The notes under the pieces were generated by a model. That model was not told the origin of the DNA. It worked only from the letters and a program-made list of their open reading frames with translations, and ran no database searches. From contig OY282610.1 of assembly GCA_958298945.1 (NCBI GenBank), positions 31,074,167 to 31,138,166 on the forward strand: 64,000 nucleotides of DNA, written 5' to 3'. How positions within the stretch are numbered: position 1 is the stretch's first letter; every line of letters begins with the position of its first letter. Positions 55,761 to 64,000 of the stretch are shown here, piece by piece. A program made the translations under genes and the position numbers. The stretch comes from Atherix ibis. Its lineage: Eukaryota > Arthropoda > Insecta > Diptera > Athericidae.

Positions 55761-55823
55761 TTATTGGAAATATCTAATAATATTCTTCAAAATTTGAAGA
55801 GTATTATTAGATATTTCCAATAA
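55761..55823. repeat. Near-perfect 63-bp palindrome
   Basis: Arms of 31 bases starting TTATTGGAAATATCTAATAA pair with one mismatch around a single central base. It lies 35 bp right of mariner A5. Confidence 0.9.
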
Positions 55824-55984
55824 TTTTGATCATGTTCGTTATTCAGGTTTTTTTTTTTTAAAGGTCAAGAGCTACCTATCTCCTTTTTTATACTATCTCA
55901 TTAACAACATATATGACTTCGAACGTTATTTTGAAATAACAGTTAATACAAAGTCTACAAAAATATATACTATATAAACTGAGA

Positions 55985-56310
55985 TCATAGAAGAGAGTAT
56001 TTTTGATCTTATTTTATGTAATATTTATACCTATGAAATCTGATCTGCTTCTAAGACAATAATTTCCAACTCCCGCAGATAATACAGCCATACTCACTAG
56101 CCATAATTAACAATTCGATATTCACCATTTTCAATTCCGATTTTAAAAGATGGAATATGAAGGTAAATGAATAGAAAAGTTCTTATATGACCTTTAATCT
56201 TTGTAAAAAGCCACTTACCTACCATCTTGTACTTTTATAAAAACAGGCGCTCGTATGTTAATTAGAACTTCATCTAAATGTCAACTTGATTCCACAAGGT
56301 ACAAGCTACA
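55985..56310 (+). mobile_element. jockey RT scrap
   Basis: Plus-strand blocks: SIFDLILCNIYTYEI (from GSILGPILYNIYTHNI), then ADNTAILTSH (the YADD box, now ADN), then FNSDFKRWNMKVNE, stop, KSSYMTFNLCK (from WFKRWRVKVNEQKSAHVTF). The order and spacing match the copy at 32.3-32.6 kb with deletions. No tail or target duplication seen. Confidence 0.65.
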
Positions 56311-58589
56311 CACTCTCAATTTTTTTTTTTAAATTTTGAATTAAACACACATTTTGTATGATAATTCCTTCAGTTTTGTTTAAAATATGTTGTAAAGACT
56401 TTACCGTTTATAAATAAAAATTAATATTGGGCAAATTTCTACCATGACTTTATTAACAAATTTCGATCCTTTCGATCATATTTTTACATAATTGTGGCTA
56501 TCTTTCATAAACAATTACAAATATGCACAAATGTAATGCCTCCGTCTCTTAAAATGCCCTGTAATGGTTAACTAAAAAAAATTTCTAAGCAAAATTGAGT
56601 AAAAAATTCAATTTTTCAAACATATGATTTTAAACATTTTATAGTTTTTAGTTAAAAATAATTTTTAATTAATCAAAACTTTTGGTAAATATTATTCGAA
56701 AAGGAAAAATAAATAAATTAAAAAAAACCCAAAATTGTATTATTTGTGTTAAATTAACAAGAAAAAAATATACAAACAATAAAAAAGGATGAATAATTAA
56801 GACTTAATTATTAACAAGAGTAACCAAGTCAGGTAGAAATATTAGAATAAAAGTTCTTCACTTTTAATTTAATTAAAGAATAATATCTTCGATGAAAATA
56901 CTTTAAGTAGAATAAATAAAAAAAAAAAAAACAAGTAAGAAAAGAAAGCAAAAAAAAAAAAATTATTTAGAAGAAAACAAACAAAAATATGGTCTCATAA
57001 TTTTTGGTCACATTGTTTATAACAAGTTTCAGGAAAGATTAATTATCAACAATCCTATTATACGGAAAAGCTTTATTACCTTTTTCTCTGTAAGTTGTTA
57101 GCTTTTTCGTTTAGTTTCAATCTCTTCATCTCAACAATCACCTAAACTTTAATGTGTACTTTTTTCTTTAAGGCAGTCTTTTCTTGTCCCTAAATTGGAC
57201 TCTAATTTTTTGCGGTTTTTGTTTTGGGGTGTGGGGGGGGGGGTTGGGTTGGTTAATGGAAAGAAAACTTCTAATATGGGAAGCTTTCGTATTAAGAAAA
57301 TATAATGAAAGCAGTTTTGTCAAGAAAACTATAATAAATAATAATCAAAATACCATAATTATATTTGCAGCAAAAGGACCAGATCAGAAAAGGATAAAAA
57401 AAAAAAATTAAAAAAAGTATTCGAAATATTATATATTATTGTATATAAAAGATAACATGCATACATACGTATATAGGAAGAGATTGAAAAAATAAGCCTC
57501 TCTTAATGGTGAAATAATATAAGATGCCTCAAGGTATTATTGATGGAAGGTTAAAAGGTTTACAGTGTTTCTGGATAGTTACATTCATATCCTGTGACTT
57601 AGCTATGATTGAATCGACAAATCAGAACTACTTGCACGACAATTCGATGTTAAGAAATATTACTAGCAGAAATTAAATGTGTAAGATAGAAAGAGAATTC
57701 TATTGAAGCTGTTTTATTAGAGGAAAAACTGTCTTGAATTTGAGTTAAATGTGGGTATTACTATAATTAGGACAGCAATAAAATTAATGGTTAGCAAAAA
57801 AAATCTACAAGAAAAATGCTTCACAAAAGACAGGAAAAAAAACTTCGTGCGAAAAGTTCATATGGAAAAGGAAAAGGTGAAAGGAATAAAGATGTAATTT
57901 TGTATATGGTATATAATAGAACAAAGTAATTTGCACTAAGTCCTTTCTGTATTGTATCATAGATACTCCTTGAACATCATTCAAATTCCCACATTTCAAT
58001 CTACAATGTACCCTGAACTTGATGCAGTCTCAGATTAGCTTTTAGCATGCACTAAAATTAAGATAACATTGAGTGATGGAATAGAGAAAGTAATTTCCTT
58101 GTTTTACTTAATGCCATATAAACCAACTAATACCAATATAGATATGTAGATATGTATGCTAAAAATAAATATTAGCTTTCATTGAAATGTTCTTGTTTTA
58201 TTTTCAATTGGCATCTTTGTACGGAAATTTATCTTTTCTCATACCGGATGTTGTCTTTAAAGTCCATTCAAACTTACATACACATACATACAAACGTATT
58301 AGTATCTCGGTAAATATCTCGTGTAAATACCTTAAATTCTGCATTTTCTTAATGTGTTAATATAACATTTCGTGTTGGAAATACATTTGATTTGAGTTCG
58401 GATAAAACCATTTATTTTGACAAATATTCTTTTCGGCTTTTGTAATCAATTACGAATGTTCATTGATTTAAACGATTTTCTAATAGATAAAAAGTGTTTT
58501 TATTTCGTTTTTTTTTTATTTTAGTATAAATAAGGTAATTTTTATAAGTTTTTAATATTTTTGGATAATGTTTTAAAAATTTTCTCACA
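56311..58589. other. AT-rich stretch with an 11-base G run, no gene
   Basis: A run of 11 G at 57233-57243 is striking in AT-rich DNA. Open frames (57184-57411 plus, 57805-57999 minus) show no known motif. Confidence 0.55.
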
Positions 58590-59312
58590 TTGATAGTTGA
58601 TACCTCTCTGCAAAAAAGGCAGGTATAATGGGATTACTTAAGATATTGGAAAATATCTTTTTACTTATGTTTGAGACTTTATGGAAATGTTATCGGCCGG
58701 TGTCGTGAAGTGTACGGACAGATGCGGATTGAGAGTCGATTCCCTTAAGAAGAAACTCGTTCTGTTTACGAGAGTTTTTTAAAACGCCTTCCATTATTCC
58801 ACCGAAACTCAGAGAACTCCCCCTGCGTTTTGTTACTCATCCAAGGTACTTGTGATTTATCTTTGAATCAAAGCTCAGCTGGAAGGTGAACCTTGAAGAC
58901 CATATTAAAAACGCCAACTTTATACTCTATGCCTATAAAAGCCCCATCAACAGTTGTATGCAATCGCAGATGCTACATTGGGTATCTACGACTTATATAT
59001 AGTGCTTGGAAGTCTAAATATTAGCGTGTATATGGACTACGGGTTCACTTAGAACATCACCTACAGCGGTTATTAGGACCGCCCTTAGACATCTATTTTG
59101 AAGAACTGGCGAACATTATTTCGGGCACGCTAAGATCCTTAAGGATATTTAGTACATTCCCAAAATAACGGATATTGCGATATGAAGCATTAATCTAAAA
59201 TTCCTATTAGAACTGGGTGGGAATACGAGACAGTCCAGGACGAAGCGGCTAAAGAAATATACATAGACGAGTCATGGACGGGTGGACATTATAGGAGCTG
59301 GGGTCTTTTCTA

Positions 59313-60570
59313 TTGGGGTGTCCGAAAGGTAATTTTATAAAAATGAAAGACGATTTTCTTATAGTGAATTAATATTTTATTCAATTAAATATTATCCAGT
59401 CTGATCCAATAACTTTTGCCATCTTTCTGCCAGTAGCATGATTCCACGCTCATTAAAATTTTTATCCTTTGCTGGCAAAAAACTGATCCAAGTGATTTTT
59501 AACCTCCTCATTTGAATTAAACGTTTTATCGTCTAAAAAAATTTGTGGAGACCGGAACAAATGAGGTGCTAAGTCTGAAGAGTATGGTGAGTGTAGCAGT
59601 ATATCCCATCCAAGCTCTAAAAGCTGTTGCCGAGTAGTCAAACTTATATGTGGTTCCGTATTATCCTGTTGGGACACGATATCTTTCCTATTGACCAATT
59701 CTGGCCTTTTTTCTTTAAGTGAATTATTTAATTTGTCTAACTGATGATAGATAACTTCAGAATTGATCGTTGTGTTACTCGCTAGAAGCTCAAAGTAAAT
59801 GATTCCTTTGAAATCCCACCAAACAGATAGCATAACCTTTTTTTGATGAATATAGTATTGGCTTTCGATGTGCTTTGAGCCGGTTCATATTTTTTACTCC
59901 AGGATCTTTTGCGCTTGACATTGTTGTAGACAATCCATTTCTCGTCCCCAGTGATGATACGCTAAAAAAATGGAACATTTTCTTGGTGTTTGAGAAGCAA
60001 ATCACAAACGTCAATGCGACGGCACAAATTTTTCTCCGTAATACGATGAAGAACCCATATGTCGAGCTTTGAGATTAATCCAAGCCGTTTTAAATGATCA
60101 TGTATGGTCGAATTCGATAAATGTAATCTCTCAGCAATCTCATGAGTTGTTATTCATCAATTAATGCCTTTATTGTGTCTTCATCAGCTGCAACTGGCCT
60201 TCTGGAACGTGGTTTATCTTCGATATTTCCGGATTGAAACTTTCCAAACCAGTTTTGACACTGGCGCTCGTTAAACACATCTTCTCCATACGCATTGGAT
60301 AATTTTTTTCTTCCTTAAATAGCATTTTTATCTTTTCTATAGTAAAAAAGTAAAATATGCCGAAAATGTTATTTTTCACTTTCCATATTTAAAAGTGTAT
60401 CAACCAAAAACTACTTTGCAGAATCAATCGAATTTTTATGACAAGCAAGCTTTGCTATATCAGCTGTCAAAATACATATTACTATGCGGCTTAAGTGTGA
60501 AGTTGGTTGTGAAAAAATATAATTAAATCGTCTGTTGGGAAAAAACGAAATTATTTTCTTGACAACCCAA
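59313..60570 (-). mobile_element. mariner E2, nested in an RNase H domain
   Basis: TAs at 59311-59312 and 60571-60572. Ends TTGGGGTGTCCGAAAGGTAA (left) and TTGGGTTGTCAAGAAAATAA (right, reversed). Length is 1258 bp. The 5' UTR closely matches E1. Confidence 0.92.
59462..60386 (-). pseudogene. mariner E2 transposase, frameshifted
   Basis: From the ATG at 60386 (MESEK) the seventh codon region contains a stop (TAA for CAG). Blocks: HILLFYYRKDKNA-like start, ERQCQNWFGKFQSGN, RSRRPVAADEDTIKALIDE, then frameshifted material including NTKKMFHFFSVSS. After a frameshift at about 59830: MLSVWWDFKGIIYFELLAS, NNSLKEKRPELVNRKDI, SQQDNTEPHISL (second Asp, HQDN to QQDN) and YSSDLAPHLFRS, where the third catalytic Asp is missing. 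It ends VKNHLDQFFASKG. The first catalytic site falls in the scrambled region. Confidence 0.85.
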
Positions 60571-61169
60571 TACATCTTTGAATATAAGCATGTCGCTACG
60601 ACTTCTAAATAGTATATTTAAAGTAGAAATTGTGGCTTTTCGTAATACCGATGAGTGCAATATCTTACTTTTGCCAACCAGTGCCAACCAGTGCAATGTT
60701 TATCTATTCTGGGCTGCCGGACATTGTAACATTCTAGCAAAATGTAAGGAAGATAAGACGAAGAGGAAGAGAAGCCAATTTTTCATCTTTTCTGTTCATG
60801 CCCAGGCTTTACATCCCTCTGACATAGAATTTTGGGTGACTTTTGCTTCGATATCAAACACTGTATTCGCTTACAATGGGTTCTCAGGGTAATATCAGCT
60901 TAAATGATAATGTAATATCACAACGAACCTAATTCTGGTTTTATTTTAAAAAAATTAATTCTGGAAGAACTTTTTTTTTGTTAAAAAAAAAACCACTTCT
61001 TCATTTATAATTTTAATATTTTCAAATGCAAATTATTTTTCAAATGGTTTTTATGATATTATGAAGTTCAAAGATACTGTTTTGATCAAGTATCTGTTTT
61101 GATGAAGCATTGTATATTAAACCTTAGATGAAGTCATTAAGGGTAATTTATAGAAATGGAAGCAGAGGA

Positions 61170-61400
61170 TAGCTCTCAAACAAGGAGATTAGTATGATTG
61201 AAAAAAAATTAGTATGAAACTTTTTATAACGAGAAACAGTCATATTACGAACATAAATCGATGATTTATGTACTATTTTTGACTGAACGGATAAGATACA
61301 ACCGGAACTGAATGGTTTATTAGCACACCAAATTTCTAGTCCATAAGTCCATAATGGTTAAAGAAGAGTATTTTATAAAAGCACGTTGTCAAATCCTAGG
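61170..61400 (-). mobile_element. jockey C-terminal scrap
   Basis: The minus strand from 61365 is open and reads KPLWTYGLEIWCANKPF, then ILSVQSKIVHKSSIYVRN and VSRYKKFHTN. It aligns to KPIWTYGLELWGSTKHS, QSKILSKIVNAPFYVRN and ISRYKKFHSH of the copy at 31.8-32.1 kb, with the VIHRDLNVPF block deleted. The phrase TTTTTATAACGAGA near 61215 also occurs in the two old fragments at 7.5-7.8 kb, so the three may share a subfamily. Confidence 0.65.
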
Positions 61401-61439
61401 TATCTAAGTATAGTCCTCAGTATCCAATTTTATTATCAT

Positions 61440-64000
61440 TAAGATACACAGAAAAAATACGGCATAAAATTTATTTAATTTATTTAAATCATAGGTAAAG
61501 GAATAGTCAGATTGGGCTCGATTTTCGTAGAATTAGTTTTGTCTTTAATTCCTGGTTGATTTGTATCAGTTTCGGATCAGGTGCCATTAGTTTTTTGTAA
61601 AGGAATGCGTTCTTCTTTTATAAGATAGAAGTTGCCTTATAGCTCTTCATAGTGTCCTTTTTTATGAATGTCAGATTATAGTTTATAATGGATGCTAAAT
61701 TATAGTTTATTCAGTATTGTTTTATCGCTGAGCATTCTTTTTATACAATATTCAAATTTCTTTGTGTGACAACATATATTGCCGGATCTATTTTTATGCT
61801 TTTCTATAAGTGTAAGTGCTTATCTATATTTAACACAAGGTTTTTTTTTAATTTAGTTTTTTTTTCTAATAATACTCATGAATGAGCAGTAAAAAATAAC
61901 AATTTTTCATATAAATAATTAAGAAAAAATATATACTAATTAAAATTCTATTAAATCATATTTTTACATATATGCTAAGTTATGATGATGATTATTTTTG
62001 TATTTAATTTTTGGATATATGGTAGTCATAAATATGTAACTGAATATGGTATAAACTTGTAGGGATAAATATATGTTTCAATATATTATCTTGAACAGTT
62101 GTAGAATATCTTTGAGAAAATGTATTTATTTAGCAAACTCTAGAATGAACATCTGGAAGGAAAACAAATCCTCTAATTTGTATTAGCATATGGTGACTTG
62201 TTTATAAATGATATATTATTAAATATTAATTTGCTCTTTTTTGACAACTTAAAATATAATTTAAATATTTTTATATGTTAAAAATTTTACTTTAATAATT
62301 TGAAGCAATTTCCATCTTTGAAATAGATAATAATTAATTTATTTAAGAAAAATCCCTTTATTGACTTGAAAAAAACTAATTATTAAATTTTTTAATTATG
62401 TTTTATAAAAAAATTGTTAATTCTAAATTTGCTTAATTTAGAAAATTTTTTCAAGTATATACCATTTTCTTGTACATAATTTTTTTTTTTTTTTACTACA
62501 ATATTTAATATAATTTTAAAAACGAATTTTTAAGGAAATTATTATAATAATTATGAAAATGTAAGTAATTTTGAAATTCGTTTTCTTATCCGCTAATAAA
62601 ATAATATAAATCATAAATAAGCATTATGAACGTATTCTTAAAATTTAATTATGAATAAAAGAATAAAATTATATTAACCACTTTTTTTTTTTGCCCATAA
62701 GAAAGAGGGGAGATCGAATAGGTGGATAAATAAATATTCGGTTTAGGAAAAAAATAACTAATAATATCCTTGGCAGAATTTCACTTGAATCAGTCAGTTT
62801 CATAAATTTATTAATTGTTGACAAGAGGAATTTTTTAATGGCACATTTTAACATTCAAGCAATGCTTACATAAGCTTTTTTAAAGCTGGGTGTAATTTTC
62901 TACTCAGCAGGGGGGAACTTTTTCTAAATAATGCCCCAAAGGAAAATTTATCTTTTATCGTCGTCTTCATGCCTCTGTAGAGGATTATTTTTAATACCTT
63001 ACAAGTGTCTATGTCTGCGTTTAGATCTTTTCGTTGTTGTTTTTTTTTTTTTTTTGTATATTTTATTCTTGAAAAAAATTTCTTTTCCATTTCAATTCCT
63101 TGAATTCGCCTTATACCTTCTTTCCGCTAATTTTTATACCTCGTCTTTTTTGTACTAGTTTATTTGTAATTTTTTGTTTTCTCTTTTCGGATTTATTTCC
63201 TTTTCCTTAATATTGTGCAAATTAATTTTAAATTATCAAATACGCTAAAATATTTAGAAAATCGGATAAAGTACTAACTCAAGTTTTGTTCTCTTAAAAA
63301 AATAAAAATAATAGCATTTGTTATATTTAATCGATTAGTAAAACATTATATCCTATAAAAGTTTCTAATAAATAATGAAAGAAAAACAGACCAGGAGATA
63401 AGATAAATATTCAAATTTATTTGGTTATCTATTTTTGTAATTATTATTTATTTTTATATTGAACAGGATGAAAATATGTTGGTTGGTCTTCTTTATATTT
63501 TACAGGTATTATATTGTTATTTTTATAATTCTTCGTTGATCTGATATTAAAAGAGATTCAAAATACTTTTTAAGTAGTAATTATTATTGAATATAGGAGT
63601 ATAAGTATTTTTTTTTTATTTTTTTTTTTATATAACAACAAAACTGATTATATTGTTATTAGAAACTTTCTTATAATGGCAACAGATTTTGTAGAGCAGA
63701 TTTTCTAGCTTCATTTACACAGATTTTGGAAATACTGTTTCATATTTTTCTATTTAATATCCTTGTTCAAATGTTGTATACATAATAAGTTAATATATTA
63801 GCAATACATTATTGTTTGCTAGTGTCTTCTATTATTTCTAGATTCTCTTATCTGTGTCAGAATAAGTATTTACGTTTTAGACCTAAGTAAATAACCTTCA
63901 TCACAGTTTATATCAGAATTTCTATAAAATCCCTTTCACTTTATGCTGATAAGTAAATCGATGCACTAACTGACTTTGTGATTAATTGAGGTGTCATTTC
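61440..64000. other. AT-rich stretch with no recognisable gene
   Basis: Homopolymer runs dominate. Open frames at 62669-63158 on both strands are low complexity and lack conserved motifs. Confidence 0.6.

Larger units (their letters stand above)
58680..60930 (+). pseudogene. RT thumb, RNase H and C-terminus of an I/R1-type element
   Basis: RNase H removes element RNA during copying and is found only in some non-LTR clades. Blocks: KKKLVLFTRVF (from KTELVLFTRRY), PPKLRELPLRFVTHPRYL, FESKLSWKVNLEDHIKNANF, MQSQMLHWVSTTYI; then RNase H GAGVFS. Across the mariner, at one TA, the frame continues TSLNISMSLRLLNSIFKVE (from the YSTSLN..FQAE region). Then come CNVYLFWAAGHCNI (from VTLIWVPGHCNI) and EEEEKPIFHLFCSCPGF (from EEEETPxHLLCxCPAL). 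Several stops and frameshifts occur. The clade name is approximate. Confidence 0.68.
58590..60960 (+). mobile_element. I/R1-type non-LTR retrotransposon relic split by mariner E2
   Basis: The RT thumb lies at 58740-59060, the RNase H start at 59250-59310, mariner E2 at 59313-60570, the rest of RNase H at 60573-60770, and an acidic/Cys C-terminal segment at 60770-60900. The element is 5'-truncated. No target duplication was identified. Confidence 0.7.

Noticed and set aside
62669..63158. Overlapping plus and minus frames near the right edge
   Set aside because: Lys/Phe homopolymer-driven frames with no motif on either strand.
1..64000. CRISPR arrays, bacterial operons, ribosome binding sites
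   Set aside because: No regularly spaced direct repeats or prokaryotic gene layout; element content and composition are those of an insect-like nuclear genome.

Overview
This is eukaryotic DNA, very AT-rich (homopolymer runs, A/T microsatellites), most likely from an insect. The evidence is indirect: many mariner-like DNA transposons (DD34D and DD41D types), jockey-clade non-LTR retrotransposons, RTE-like and I/R1-like retrotransposon relics, and one Helitron helicase scrap. The frequent tACGAGTA-type motifs look dipteran to me, but I cannot place the species. I found no convincing host gene, rRNA, tRNA, CRISPR array or prokaryotic operon. Everything recognisable as coding belongs to transposable elements.

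Layout. 1-7.5 kb: AT-rich DNA with mariner copy A1 and a retroelement scrap. 7.5-15.1 kb: two old jockey 3' ends, then a jockey element with traces of both ORFs whose ORF1 is split by mariner B1, then a jockey 3' piece split by mariner B2. 16.8-18.8 kb: three abutting remnants of unrelated mariner lineages. 20.2-25.4 kb: A2, an old mariner, and the nearly intact mariner C. 27.2-30.1 kb: A3, a Helitron helicase scrap, and D1. 30.3-33.6 kb: short dispersed repeats and a 5'-truncated jockey flanked by a target duplication. 35.3-37.2 kb: mariner A4 inside an older mariner. 38.3-42.4 kb: long-arm mariner D2, then a jockey split by mariner B3. 43.8-46.2 kb: an RTE-like element split by mariner B4. 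47.8-51.5 kb: two DD41D mariners. 54.4-56.3 kb: A5, a near-perfect palindrome and a jockey scrap. 58.6-61.4 kb: an I/R1-type element split by mariner E2, then another jockey scrap. The remaining stretches are AT-rich with nothing I can assign.

How the parts relate. Six mariners sit inside the coding sequence of other transposons. In each case, removing the mariner plus one TA rejoins the host-element reading frame. All four B-family copies are nested this way, three in jockey and one in RTE. Only one transposase reading frame in the window, B2, is uninterrupted with all three catalytic aspartates and both terminal repeats. The other copies carry nonsense codons, frameshifts, deletions or lost catalytic residues. 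B3 and B4 share the same codon-5 nonsense mutation, which suggests a dead lineage mobilised by transposase supplied in trans. The picture is a layered transposon graveyard, such as heterochromatin, a gene desert or possibly a small-RNA cluster, with at least one potentially competent mariner.

All calls come from reading the sequence by eye. No alignment or database search was run. Family names for degenerate pieces are my recognition of conserved motifs.
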